This document shows, in pieces, positions 44,523-57,825 of a stretch of DNA of 64,000 bases. The notes under the pieces are model-generated. The model saw only the letters and a program-made list of their open reading frames with translations, did not search any database and was not told the origin of the DNA. The stretch spans positions 1,240,001-1,304,000 of the forward strand of contig JAGMUV010000007.1 in assembly GCA_020744425.1 (NCBI GenBank), in the 5' to 3' direction. Source of the stretch: Dactylonectria macrodidyma (lineage: Eukaryota; Ascomycota; Sordariomycetes; Hypocreales; Nectriaceae). Made by a program: the position numbers and the translations under genes. Each line of letters starts with the position of its first letter. Position 1 is the stretch's first letter.

Positions 44523-47500
44523 TGCTGGGCGCGAGTCGGCCCATGGAATAGAAAAACCGGCCTGACAAGATGGGCGGGTAAGAAGGCGAGTGGTGGTTGA
44601 GTGTAGGTGATGCAACAACAACCCGAGGAGAATGGAGGCAGACACAGCTGATTTTGAGACGAGAGCAAGATTGGTGAGAGTTGAGTGAACCAGGATGAAG
44701 GAGATCGGGAGAGGACAGCAGGGGGGGAGCATGCCGGGTAATATGAAGGCATCCAAGGCGTTGCGCTAGATGAGTAGGCGTTGACGCCGCCCAGTCTTAG
44801 GGTGGAGCGTCCTGTGCTTGAGAGACTAAGTCGTATTCAGACGAAGCCAGCGCGCGACGGGCGACGGTCGATGAGCCAAAAAGCCCGTGTACTCTGGTAC
44901 GGTTGTCGGCCATGTAACCATGTGTCTAAGGAGATGGAGCCCCGAAAGCCATGCCACAGAGTAGCACCGAAGCCATGAAGCCACGAAGTCACAAGCCACG
45001 AGCCTCGAGCGGTGGTGATCCAGCTCTTTCCTACGGACTGGTGGCTTTTGATGAATCGGATCGTCCTTTGACTTTACACTCTGGCAACGGTACCGACAGC
45101 TGGGTACCAGAGAGCAGAGCGCGTCTAGGATGGTCCCAGTTCCTGTCCTAGTGGGTCGTCTCAGCCTCTTCCCAAGTGCAAGGGTCAGGGTCAGACGGGT
45201 CCCCGCCAGCTTTGCCTGGTTGCTGGGACTTGGGAGACTCGTGCGCTCGACACCGTGGGTGTGGGATGGGTGGCTCTGTGTCCAGATGGCCCTTTGCAGG
45301 CACCCATGGCGTGGTTTGGGTGATTTTGGTTGCTCTGGGGCCTAGTCACTCTGCTCTGTTGACTCTGCTCAAGTCCGTTCTTCTGTTGGCCAGGTTTGAC
45401 AATGACATCGCGGGTCTCAAAGACTCGGCCTGGACTCTAGTATCAGCATGCATCCGACTGGGCGCTGCACAACCGTGTCGCATCTGAGAGGCTTGGTGAG
45501 GGGAGGGCGGCCTCGATGCAATCTCGTGCAGGCCTGCCAAGGCGAACCAAGAGAGCGGACTACCAGCGCCAGAGCACTGACTGGCTGGCAATACCTCCCA
45601 GTATGTGGCATGCACCGGTGTCAGTACCTACCCAGATACCACTATGCAGACCTCGGTGTACGTATAATTGCGTACATGTGCTGCGTACTCAAAGGTACCG
45701 GACAATTGATCCCTACAGTTCCTCCAGAGGCTCGAGTGTCACACCACGATATCTCAGCATGCGCTCATACGCCTGTCGACTCGTCGAGGGCACGGATTAG
45801 TGGACACACACGGTGAAAGTGCCGGCGCCTTGGAACTGGTACAGTGTAGTGGTGGGTGGTGGTAGTGGGAGTGGGAGAATGGAATGTTACCAAAACCGAC
45901 CCTGGGAGGCCTTGGAGGGCTAGTTTAGCGCCCTTCGGAGCTAGGTAGGTCGTGGGAAGATGGTGGGTTCCAGTGCATGTCGACAGGTATCCTTCTCCAG
46001 TACAAGATGGCCCTCAGACTGGAAGGTGCGTCCGCAAGTGGCCACTTCCGCCCTTCCATTCGAGAGAGCTTTGAGAGCTCATTCGCCTCGCCAGGAAAGA
46101 AGTACCTGAGCACACACTGGTTGTCTGCACCTGCCCCAGTTTCCCAGCCAGTCGGTGTCCCGTCCCTTCCCTGCCCTTTCCAACCCCACCATAAGCCAGA
46201 TCCTGGAAGCTCGACCCTGGAAGCTCAACCCTGGAGGTGCCTGACCATGTGCCTTGGTGCCTCGGTTCGTTCGTACCAAGAACTCTACGAGTACTCGAAA
46301 TCAGTGTCCCGATGAGGCCCACATACGGACTGACCAGGTCTCCTTCAAGTCGATACTACAATGGCTCAACACAGTGATGGCCGATTTGCTTCCAGGCTAG
46401 AGCCCACCTCCACATAATTACAACTAAGCCCTTCAGAGTCGTTCGTCCGGATTGGCTTCTAAATCGTCCAGGCTCAGCGTCGGGGATTGACGAGCCATCC
46501 CCTCATTGCGTCCTTGTTGTCATCTTCACACAGACCTCACTTGTTGCACAACATCCAAAAGCCCAGACGCTATCATACGTAGTAGGGCCAGCTCTTCCTA
46601 ATCCGCCTTATTCTTTAGTCGCCATTGCAAAGTACCTCGCAACCTAGCTCCTGAGAGTTTGACCGCTCTCCCGCCCGACTTGTCCAGACGCCAGCTGGTT
46701 CAGGGGCTATGGCAATGCACGGAGCGAATAAGACAGCGTCTAGCAATCCAGTTTGAGGTGCGTCACCTATCGCAGCCACTCTCCCATCTGACCACTCCCG
46801 TACCAAAATGGATTTAAAGAGCACCATGTATTTGATGCGCATGGCCTGTGCCCAATGCTCAGCCGCTATATGCATAGGACCTACGTATGGCTGTGGAGGG
46901 TTGAGGCGGCAGGCTTCACAACTCTCAATGGCCAACGCTTGTTGAATACATGCTCGTGGCATGTCTGAGCAAACGATAGCAGCTGAAGAGGGTCGACCAT
47001 TGCCTCGGATTCCATTCACTTTACCGCTAGAGTGGAACTCGCATTCGCCAATTTCATCAGCATGAAGCTAGCCGCACATGCACACGTGCGTCTGGATTCA
47101 TGTCATCGCCTCCTCGTGGATGCGCCCCCTGTAATGTGCCATGCCACCGACGATCCCACAGCACTATAAAGCATAGCATTGGGCCGAGAACCACTTCGCA
47201 GACCAATATCAAGGCCGCTGGCATTCCTGCGTGTCGAGTTGTCAACTAGTCTGATAGAGAAACGCCATGACCCACGTTGGCGGTAAACAGGAAACCAACA
47301 AACAGCCCGCCGTGGGTATGAGTATGAACTGCCTAGCTACTCTTTGAGTACGATGTGAGCTCCTGCTGTCCCCCGATGACAGACCACAGGGCTGGTCTAC
47401 TCCAGCCATTCCCCTGCCGCTCCTGGTCTGGACTGGTCCTTCTACCGTTCCTGGCGCTCACAAGACGAGGCGGGCAGATGCCCTGTCGTCGGTCGAGCTG

Positions 47501-50500
47501 GGGCATCGGAGCGGACCAGAGGCTGTCGTCAATCCATATCCTCGGAAGTTAGGCTAGCGAAGCTGCAATCAGTACGGTACGTGTTGGGAAGTACAATGTA
47601 CAAAGTACGGAGTAGCAGAAGGATTACCATCTGGTCGGTCGTGAAGGCTCCCGTGGAACCGCAACCCATCTACACGGCTCCGGAACCAACGGTCAGACGT
47701 AGTTGACCGAAACGCTGGGCCCTGAAGATTGTTTCATTGATGATCCCACACCCAAGAAGCCCAAGCTGCTGCGTCTTCCCGCAAGGCGGTCCTGGGAGAG
47801 GCACCAACAAACACGCTGGGCCGATGCAGCAGCATGTCTGGCAGCAACCAACTACATGGACAGATCTGTGATGCCGGTCCCTTGCTTCCGAGTTCTGTTC
47901 TGAAGCTGGTCGGAGAACCGGGGTCGGCTTCAAGCTCCAAGATTGGCACTTCGCGATTGGCCCCCGATTGTCCCGCTTCCCAAGCCTCTTCAAGGTGGCG
48001 TTACAGGGGGTTCGGAGTTGGCTGGGGTCTAAGTGCGCTAGAGCTCGATACTGCTTGGTTGCGTATCACTTGCTCCCCAAGTGCCATGCGCTACGGACTG
48101 GAAGCTCCATCGGGTGCCCCATCAGCTCCATCAACTCCATCCTGACCCGTGGGCGAACTTTCGGGAACTTCTGGCCACTCTCACCCTAGCGCGCCCAAGC
48201 AGCATGCTAATTAATGGGCACAAACGCACAACGCTAAGAGCTGACCCAAGACGGTGGTGCGCCCATTTGTCCCCGGAAACTATCACGGAAGCTGCCTGAC
48301 CCTGATAACATCTCATGCCTCGCCGGAAGGTTGTACATAGTGGGAGGCGGGAGGAGAGGACTAGCAGCAACACGATGGTGGAAACCGGCCAAGTGAATCC
48401 ATATCGAACGGATCTCGCTTGGTTTACGTCCAACTATGCGTGCGAAGTAACTAGGAGCAGACGCCTCTTTGTTGCGCCGCGTGCCGGTTACCTTTACTTG
48501 CTTTGCATTCGCACTTGGGCCAAGAGCACTTAGGATGGAGAAGATGCAAAGCTTAACCTCTGGTCATCGTGAGAAAGGGCGACAAGACAGGTGTGGCCCG
48601 GAATTAGTAGTGCCGCGACTGATCGACAGCCTTTGACCCTTGACTGGAAACCGTTCATGCACTGTTGGGTCCATGTCGTTCTGCATCTGGCATTTGCCCC
48701 CAGATCTGCCCGCCATAACCGTCAATATGCCCCGCATCGTGGAGCTGAACCATCGCTCAATAAGAGAAATTTTTTCGAACGACACGGTGGCTGTTGCAGC
48801 GTAGGGTGTGCGCCCTGTACAGCTGAGGTGACACAGGGCTGAACCTGACAAAGCCACGGAAAGGAAGAAAAAAAGCAAAATTGTTTCTAAATGGTCCCTT
48901 CAACCTTTATTCACCCTTCTTCCATGGGTAAGCACTATTGGTGGCCTGCGACCCTGCGCCCCAATAGCCTACAGGCTCACGACAGATAAGTGGGCAACGC
49001 CGGCGAGTGTGATCCGTCCAAAGGCGGGTCATTTAACATGAGTGCTAGGGATAACCTATTTGAAGGTTATGGACGGCCATATGTGGTCGTGCCATGTCAG
49101 TTGGCCTCCCCCTTCAGGCTCTCCGTCCCAATGGACCTACAAATGCCTCGCCAAGCGATGAGATGGCAAAGTTTAACTCGCACGTACATCAAAATGCCAA
49201 AGTGGACCTTCCGTGGTATATCCGAATAGACCAGCACATCTCAACTTCATATTCAGTTTTCCCAAGACTCGCCGCAATGTGTGGCGCTTGGCCTTCGGAT
49301 ATGAACCTGTCGAACTGAAGCTCTCACCCCAATCTCACGGCGCTTCCGAACTCAAAAAAACTCTATCCAGACCTAGACCGCTGTGTCAAAAGGAGGAGGT
49401 GGGGGGATAAGCAAACAATTCCACCGACCACCGACATCATTTGTTGCATTACCGGCCGACCAGTTGACTAATTACCCAGTTGACTAATTAGCTAGTTGAC
49501 AAAGTGACTGGTTCAAAGGTCCCTCGGTGGTGACACGCCAGTGACGGAGGCGGTCCTCTGGACCTTTATGGATGCAGGAAAAGGGACCTTTTGGGAAGCG
49601 GGTTGACTCTTAAGCCGTACCATTCACCATCACCCGGATGATGAGGCCGTCCGCTTTCCCTTACCAGTTCGTTGGCGCCGTCTGTGCCTGCAGACGGTAG
49701 TCGCAGGAGACCCAAGACGGCGAAGTGAGAGGCCGCCACCATGGCTTCCGTTGCCATCGTGGCTTCCAGACCGTGTCGAATATTATCTAAGCCCCCTGGA
49801 TCTACCTCACTGGAGCCTTGACCCGAGACCATGGATCACAGTCATAAACTAATCATGTAGATATCAACATCTTCAATGATGACACTCGACAACAGGATCC
49901 ACAACTGTGGCACTATGGTTGAGATGATGGTTCCCGGGATCTCATTAGCATCAAGTGATGTTGAGGTAACTGCATGGATCTGGTAACCACTTCGGCTCCG
50001 GGGCTTCAGTCCGAACACCATCGCGGAAGACAATTGCCACGAACCAGGCCATTGGTACCGGATGTTCTGAGCATCTCAGGATTCTTGGTTCCTTCCGCCC
50101 GGGTTTAGGTGGTGTTTAACGTTCACTTGACGCCCGTTTGTTCCCCAACGATGGTCATGATTGGATTACACGATTAATGATGGATATCGAGATATCGAGA
50201 TTCGTGCCAGATGGATTCGATATGTCACTTGTTATTCCTGGCTACTGGTTTTGGCGGAATGCTTCCGTGTAGGGTAGCGAGTGCGAGACGATAACCGAGG
50301 GGGCGGTTCTGATGATCTTTTTTTGAGTCATCATAATTAGCCACTAGACTCGATCATGACAACTGACGGTTGAGCTCTGCCCTTGGGGGTGGAAACTTTT
50401 AGCCCCCGTATCATATTGTCGAATATTGGGGGAAATGGTTTGCCATGATTGACTCATTGGGAAGAATAGTACGGAAGATAGCGCGTATGTTTCACGTGTG

Positions 50501-51508
50501 TAATACAAGGATGGACTGGAAACTTGGAATGAGACTTGATATCATGAACACTGACCCTGAATATGTACCGACATGTTCCTCTGCGGGGGTGTGGCAAGCC
50601 AGTTATGGACTGTTACCGATTAACAGAAGGATTTGGCGCCATGGATTGGGGTTTGCCCAAGAAGCTGTCTTCAGCAGCGTCAAAACTACATTGGGCTCAG
50701 CAACAGGAAAGAATTGACACGGCAACGTAAGTCAATTAGGAGAAGACTATACGAAGAAGAAAAATGATGATTCTCAGAAACGGCGATGGTAGAGCAGTCG
50801 TTCGCTGTGGGATTTTGCCTTCCACTTTCCAGCTAGGCCAATGAGGCGGATGAGACGTGCCGGGGCAGCCCCGCGACGGCGGCTACAACCCTGAGTCCAG
50901 CATAGCCGTGAGCCGCTCAGTAAGGCAGGGTGAGCTGGTTATGGCCTCATGATTGGCCGGTATGAAATAGTCGCAGCTGGAAATAGAAGCAATTTGTTCG
51001 AGATGATGCGGCAGCATGAGCTTGGCTTGCTGCGTAATTAGGCTGTCATGGCTCGATTGCTCGGGTGTCCGCCATTGGCACAACCGTCGGACGAGCCACT
51101 GCCGTGTAGTTACTCCATCCCGCCGTCCTTCCCGGAATTTTGGTGTGATTGTTGGTATCTAAAAAATAGTTGTTGCTTGTATAACGAACATTTCCAAAGC
51201 CCCCAATTGGTGTTGAACACGGTTGTCAGTAGTGTTGTTTTGGTACCCAAAGAGTTGGGCAACGTCTCTCGCGATACACTAAAGTAACATCCCCCCTTGG
51301 TGCGTTCAGTGCGGGGCTGTGTGTTGTGTCGTCAGAGCTTGGCGCACAGCTTGCCTGGGCGGCTACAGGCACGTCTCATGAGCTCTTTTGAGGAGAGCTC
51401 CTGCCTCGTCACCTTTTTCCTCCCTCCTCCTCTTCCTCTGTATTTCCTCTCCCTCAGCCTCGCCGAAACATTGTCTCTCGAAGCAGTAGCTGGGGACCGT
51501 AAATCACC
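44523..51508. other. 7 kb gene-free region
   Basis: The longest gap in the window. The longest open frames are 90-135 codons, scattered over both strands, and none resembles a known protein. No strong AT-rich collapse like that at 20.4 kb is seen. A short tandem repeat at 49462 is listed separately. From about 51300 to 51508 the DNA is C/T-rich and is probably the leader of the AIM24 gene. A long non-coding transcript, a heavily decayed element or a multi-exon gene with tiny exons cannot be excluded. Confidence 0.4.
49462..49500 (+). repeat. 16-bp tandem repeat, about 2.4 copies
   Basis: Units agttgactaattaccc (49462-49477) and agttgactaattagct (49478-49493) are followed by a partial agttgac. 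The sequence is non-coding. Confidence 0.85.
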
Positions 51509-53173
51509 ATGTCTAACCAGCATTATTACCCTCGTGAGCCCTCCTGCCCTGTCTGCTCACAGCTACCCCGCCGTCGCAGCTCCGAGGATCCCGACTGACG
51601 ATGGCTTCACAGCTCCTCCCGGATCGGCTCCGGCACAAGCAGGTGAATGACGAAAGATGGACGGATGCGACCTCTGGCAGATCTTATGCTGACTGTCGTT
51701 GATTGTCTAGCCCCTCCGCCCCAGCAGCAGCAGCAACAACAGTTTGCGCCGCCTCCGACATCGCCTCCAGCAAACCGGACTCAGTTCTACCCTCCTCCCC
51801 CCCAAGCCCAACCTGTTGCCGCCATGAACTACCCTCCACCGCCTCAGCACACTCCGTCTCCTCACCATGCTTCTCACTCGTCAATGGGCTACCCGGCGCC
51901 TCCTCAGCAGACTCCCTCGCCTCAGCACCCTCCTCCGCCGCAACAGGCGACTCCGGGACAATATGCTCCTCCGCCGCAGCAGCCAACACCGGGGCACTAT
52001 CCTCCTCCTCCCACATCAGCACCTGCACAAAACTACCCGCCACCACCTCAGCAGCCTCAGCAACAGCCTCAGCATCAGCAGCAACCGACACCGACGCCAC
52101 CTCAATCCCTGCCCCAGTATGCTCCCCCACCGGGTCAGCAGGCGATAATGGCGGCTCGGCCCACTGCGACCCCAGATCAACAACACTTTGACCCGCCGCC
52201 GCCGTCCTTCCAAGATACTGGAAGTCCCTACCCCGCCGAGAAGCCCAAGCAAGAGCCAGTCCAGCAGCAGCAGCCACAGGAGCAACAACAACCACAGCAA
52301 CAGCAACAACAACCAGGATACTCTATGACCGTATCTGGAGCTCCCCCCACTGGACAATTTCAAGGCGCCTCTGCTACGCATGATGACGTGGGGACCTTTA
52401 ACGGCGGTAGTTATAGAATTAGCCACCGTGACTCCAACACTATCTTGACTATCCAGCTCGCCATGGGCTGTCCCGTTGCCGCCAAGCCCGGCGCCATGAT
52501 TGCCATGTCCCCTACCATCACACTCAAGGGCCAGCTCAAATTCAGCATGAAAAAGGTCATCTCAGGTGGCGACATATCCAGCTCGACCTTCACTGGACCT
52601 GGCGAACTTCTTCTCGGCCCGCACATGCTCGGCGACATTACTAGCCTGCGACTGTCGGGCAAGGAAGCATGGTCTGTCGGACATGACGCCTATCTAGCCT
52701 CGACCCAGGGTGTGATCAAGGACTCAAAGCGACAGGCACTCAGCAAGGCCATTTTCAGTGGCGAGGGACTCTGGGTGTATAAGATCAGTGGGACAGGACT
52801 GCTGTGGCTCTCGAGCTTTGGAGCCATTATCCGCAAAGATGTGAGTGTTATGACCACCACAGGCAGTTGGGAATGCGAGCGCTAACGGCCTATAGCTCGT
52901 GGAAAACGAAAAGTATATTGTCGACAACGGCCATCTGATCGCCTGGAACACTAAGTATGTCATGGAACGAGTGGCATCGGGCGGAATCATCTCGGGCATG
53001 GCTTCGGCCGAGGGTCTCGTTTGCAAATTTACCGGTCCTGGAACCGTCTACATGCAGACACGAAATGCAGTGAGTGACAACGAGACCTTGGAGACTGGCC
53101 TAATGCATTTGACTGATTTTTCCTCCAGAGAGCATTCAGTGCTTACATGGGCGGCCAACAATACCAAGGGTAA
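51509..53173 (+). CDS. AIM24: AIM24 family protein with long Pro/Gln-rich N-terminus
   Basis: Five exons, 51509-51533, 51613-51642, 51711-52840, 52896-53069 and 53129-53173, encode 467 residues. All four introns (79, 68, 55 and 59 nt) have GTGAGY or GTGAAT donors. The first two exons code only 25 and 30 bases, giving [18 protein letters not shown], so the start is easily missed. Residues about 19-235 are almost entirely Pro, Gln, Tyr and Ala in PPPPQQ-type repeats. The AIM24 domain follows from about 240: [21 protein letters not shown], then [27 protein letters not shown] and [12 protein letters not shown]. It ends [18 protein letters not shown]. Yeast Aim24 is a mitochondrial inner-membrane protein that supports MICOS and respiratory-complex biogenesis. 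Here no mitochondrial presequence is visible, so the location may differ from yeast. Confidence 0.93.
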
Positions 53174-54468
53174 GATGGCAATTGGTGATAGTAAGGAGGC
53201 GGATGTGAGTGTCATGTGTGGACCGAAGCACCGGGAGCAAGATCTTGGTCTTCAAATCTGTCATGGCCCCCGAATTGGATATATGATGTCGCTAATCGTG
53301 TTGTATTTGAGCCTGGAGTACCTTAGTTTGATACCTTGAACGCATTCGTTGATCTCTTCTCAATCACGCGTCCTTTCAGATTGTGAGATTTTGGTCTAGC
53401 AATATCAAAAGTACTGAATAGAGAAGCTACCTAGGCAACTGAAATCGATATGATATGACCGGCTCTTTGCATCTCCACAATTATCTACCGAATATGCATG
53501 GGAAGGTCAGTTGCTTTGATATAGCCCTCCTCGCGGCAGCAGCAAGCAGCGGTCTGTACACCTACCTACATTAAGAAATCCTCCGAATCGTCGTTGCAAG
53601 GGGTGATGCGCCTCGACAAATCAGTTCTCGCGAAAGGAAGAATATTCTAGGTAGGTAGTCAGTCTGGTCTGGCCTATCTCAGCTCGTTGCCGTCATGCAC
53701 CTGGCAGGTGCAGCCTCTGGCTTTGGCCGTCACGGCCCCCCCTTTCCTGCTCCACCACTCTCGATAGTGCAATCCTCCTCTTGCACATCACCTCGCACAC
53801 TCAACCTGAACAACGGCCACCCGCATCTCTGCCTGATTTTTGGGCAAGGAGCCTCCTTTTTGGATCTTCATTGCGCTACTCGCAGCATTAGGCATCTCCC
53901 CTACCCAAGGGCTAGAAAGCCCTTCTTCAAAATCGCCCCAGCAGCTGCCTCCCGTGTTTGCCTCCTCCACCATATCTCGGCACTTTGCTTCCCCACGATT
54001 CCGACTCGACCAATCAATAGCCTGCTTGACTGCCGAGGTACGACAAACAGCACGTATCCGTGACTGACAGTCTGTTTTGGAGACATTTTTTTTGCAGGTG
54101 TTTCCAAGCTAGTGGCTGTCCCGACGCAAGCCAAGTTCCAAGTGGATGATTACAACCGATCGAAATAGCATAAGGGAAAGCCTCCAGCACCCATTGAAAA
54201 ACCTCTCACATCAGAGAGCAAACCAGGCACTGCAGCATATGCTTCATTCTAGGGCCAATATCCGACAAGCGGCCACGAAAAAGCCGGAGTAACGACATCG
54301 CCACCCGACCAGCTAGGTCATATCCACCTCGGATTCATCAACATTGTGAGTCACTCTAGTGTAAATCAAGTGAACCTCGTCTAGAGAAACACAACAATAT
54401 TACCTAGCAGTCTGCTTACACCGGGTCTTCTGTCATTACTGATTGTTACTAGTGTTGCTCCTGTCGAC
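53174..54468. other. intergenic region
   Basis: About 1.3 kb between two plus-strand genes. It should contain the AIM24 3' end and the promoter of the next gene. A 122-codon frame at 53695-54063 has no recognisable features and is not called. Confidence 0.5.
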
Positions 54469-56430
54469 ATGGTCGTCTCCACTACCAGGGGTCGGCTACT
54501 GCCTCCACATGTTGAGGCAACCAACATAAGCCTTTCGTCGGCAAGCGAGACGTTTGAAGACAACAAGTCTGCATCTACGCCTTTTGACAAGGAACATTCG
54601 GAAGAACATCATGTCACATCAAAGTTCGTCGAGGCCATGAAGAACCCCGACTGGCGCAGGCGACCTGAGAACACCAAATCTTCTACTTCAACCTCCTCCG
54701 GATTTTGTACCTCCGAGACAAACGACTTCCATCCACAGTCGGATTTGGAAGGGAGCTATTCAAGGTACCCCTCGGGTGGTCACCTGAAGGCAGGACGAGT
54801 CGGGCCCTGGGACCACATTGCTTTCAGTCATCGGATGTCTAGCCATGCAGGCTCAGAAGCTGATACTGAGCCCACAGAAACTTCAGAATCTGAAGACATG
54901 GGGAAAGCCAGAACTTATTCAGATCAATGGGGCCTTTGCGGTCTTGTCAAGCAAACAGAATTGCCGGAGCATGGTTCCAATGGGGAACCCATGAGCATCA
55001 TCGAACTTGCCCCCTGTTGGATTGATGAAGGTCCCCAAGGGTTGACTGATGGAAGCCAGGATGTATCGTTCTCCAACATGGTTCACATTCAATGTATCGA
55101 CCCAAAAACTCGAGCTTTGCGCAAAACACCCCGAAAGATGCCTCGCAATGAACAAGAACGGGAGCTGGCTGCGGTCCTAGCAGCAACTGAAGCAACACCC
55201 CCAAGTATGGCCGCTATGGCTTCTAAATGCCAGTCCCTAGGACAAATGCGAATGGGAAGGTTGCCAAAGCCACAGACAACGAATGAAAAGCGACACACTC
55301 TTGTTGACAAGCCGGCAGTCGTCCCTACCTACGATGCTCGACGTTCAAGCATGTTCAATAGCAAGCCCCCCACGACGGGTACCCTTCAACGTGACAATCC
55401 GGACTTCAAAAAGAAGCATGCAGCTTTCCAAAGAATGTTGCAAAGACTTCACAGAGGCGCTAATCACATGCCCAAGGCCCCTTAGATAGGTTCTCATGGT
55501 CGTCCTGGTTTACGCAAAACGTTACATTGGGAGATGGACCCAGGCCTGACGAAACCGCCACTTGAGAGTGCGGGGTGGGCTGGAGGGGAATCGGATACTG
55601 CTATCTATTCAATGAATACCACCGACATCCCCGAAAAAGATGTCTCTAAAGGTTCCGGTCTCTCGCTTGGGAGGAGTACCCGACGGCTCAATCCGAGGGC
55701 AAGAGAATTTCTTTCCTTCAATGGACAACACGAGGACATTAAAAAACCCAACGTTGCTAGTTTCACGAGGAATCTGATAGGGGACCTATTTGAAAAGAAA
55801 GACGAAAATCCTGATGCAAAACCGAGCATCAATACAGCGGCTGCCGATTCTGCTCTACCTTACAACCCTTTCCAAGTCATCTCAAACCAGCCACAGCGCC
55901 ATGAACCAACTACTCAATCAAGTGAAGGCTTCGGGGGGATTCCTGTTTCGAATACATCTGCTTCCACGTTTGGTCCTCTTTTTGGATTTGCGCCTCCTAC
56001 TGGGCCTGCGCGGCCCCCAACACTTGGAGGTGGTTTCCCACTGCCCTTCAGTCTCCATTGTTCAAGTCTCGGACTGAACAAGGGAACCCCATTCATGCCT
56101 CGAGGACCCATGGATTTAGCCAATGATTTAACACTTCAATCCCTCCTCCTGAACATCAACAACCAATTGCCATTCAACACTAACGTCCAGCCTTCCTTGA
56201 ACACGCAGCAGCCGTCTGGCGGGGCTCCTGGAGGCATCGGTTCGCACCCAGGTCCCGTTCCCAAGCCGCGCATTCCAGATACCAAAGACCAACAGGCGTA
56301 TGAGGCATGGATCGAGTGGCGCAAAGCCACTGAGCCCGGCTATGCTATAGAGTGCAAAACCAGGCAGCAGCGACGAGCTCGACGGAATGTGACGACCAGC
56401 ATCACAGCGCAGGCTGTCTCGGCTGTTTGA
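54469..56430 (+). CDS. unrecognised protein; frame broken by one in-frame TAG or a cryptic intron
   Basis: One frame runs from ATG at 54469 to TGA at 56430, interrupted only by TAG at 55483-55485. Both halves (338 and about 298 codons) are in the same phase and stay open across the 48 bases between the TAG and the next ATG at 55534. They are therefore best read as one gene. A spliced model joining 55390 to 55490 removes 99 nt (GTGACA donor, GATAG acceptor, CTAAT about 27 nt before it) and gives 620 residues. The donor is weak, and other in-frame donor/acceptor pairs exist (for example GTATGG at 55205 or CCCAG at 55542). Otherwise the TAG is a readthrough site, a real mutation or a sequence error. 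The first half is Ser/Glu-rich with a basic end (PDFKKKHAAFQRML). The second half ends in the charged block QAYEAWIEWRKATEPGYAIE. No domain is recognised. Confidence 0.55.
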
Positions 56431-57766
56431 TGGCATGATCTCAGGCCACTAGAAGGTCTGGAGACACAGCTTGAACCTCGGGTTCTCGTATCGATGCTGA
56501 GCGAGAACGGTGTTTGACTACGGAATAGTGCGGTATAAAGCGTATGGGAACAAGGTCTATTAGATTCGTCTTGTCCATGCTAGGGGCCAGTGGATGAAGA
56601 TGGAGTCGCTTCAGCAAGAAAGGACAGATTCGCGATGGGTTCTCAGAGATGTTTCTGGCTCGAGCAGCATCGGCAGTGGCGATAGCGAATGGGATGGGAA
56701 TTGGTAAAGTCAACCCATGCTAGTACCTCTCCATTTGCAACAAGCTAACCAGGACTGTCCTCAAGTTACGAATTGAATTTTAGCTGCTTTATCACTCTGC
56801 GATTATCGGATTTGCCACGTCCCGCATCTGCCGACGATGTCTTGTTTTGTTTCCTTTGATCCCGATCAGTATAGCCTTTTTCTTCTTCTTTTCCTTACTC
56901 CACAACAAGCAAGGTGGGCTGGCCATTGGAGAACAGGGGCTTTAAGGAAAAGCATTGAGTTTCGGAGGATGTCTCGTTGGTACAGGTACAAGTTATCAAG
57001 ACGGTGATGTGTGACACCCACAAGAGAGTGATAGTCAGCCGCACAAGGTCTGGGGTTAGTGTAGCCCCCCAGACGCGGCTCAACTACACATGTTAGAAAA
57101 TTCAATACCACATTACGAGGAACAGGACTCGATAGTCCCTGCAACGTAATTTGGTACCGAAAAGCCACAATATTGAGAGATTCAAGCCCAGGGCTACCCA
57201 CCAAATCTCTGCCCCATGCATCCCTACCCTGTCTGGCCGCCCAATCCCACCCTCTACTACGAATACGTACGTTGTACACCGTATGCATGCAGTCATCTCG
57301 CTCCTACGGGCGATCTGGCGTTGCAATCACCATTTCCAATTGAAGCGAGAGCCAGCGGACCTCGTCTGGGGTGCCTAATATGCGTACCACCCTCCTCTTC
57401 ACAGTGCAGACTGTCCAGCCAAGTAGTCTCTACGTCCTAGGCTCTTCCGCCAACGCCCACCCCCCGCCGCTGTGCATGACTGGGAAAAATGAGGCTGTGC
57501 CGCACGAGACAGGGCAACCAACACGACGTGCGAGCGTGCGTGCTTCTTGGGGGCGGCGCTCTTGGCCCTGGCAGGCCTGGCGGAGGCGAAGGCTTTTGGG
57601 GGCGGTGATGTGCCCTAGGGGCGGGTTTGCTGCATGAAATGAGGATGGAGGTGGGTGGATGACGTGTAAGTTTACGAAGAAATATGAGTGGACTCTGCAT
57701 GGAATTGAGGCTCTGCCCTGTTGAGGCTCTGCGCGAGGTCGCTAGGCGGTCAGGGAGAGGGAGAGG

Positions 57767-57825
<59 letters not shown>

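Noticed and set aside
46615..47019. 134-codon minus-strand frame in the gene desert
   Set aside because: Length is within chance expectation, there is no recognisable motif, and no plausible neighbouring exons were found.
51684..52295. 203-codon minus-strand frame
   Set aside because: It is antisense to the Pro/Gln repeat of the AIM24 gene; the repeat keeps all frames open.
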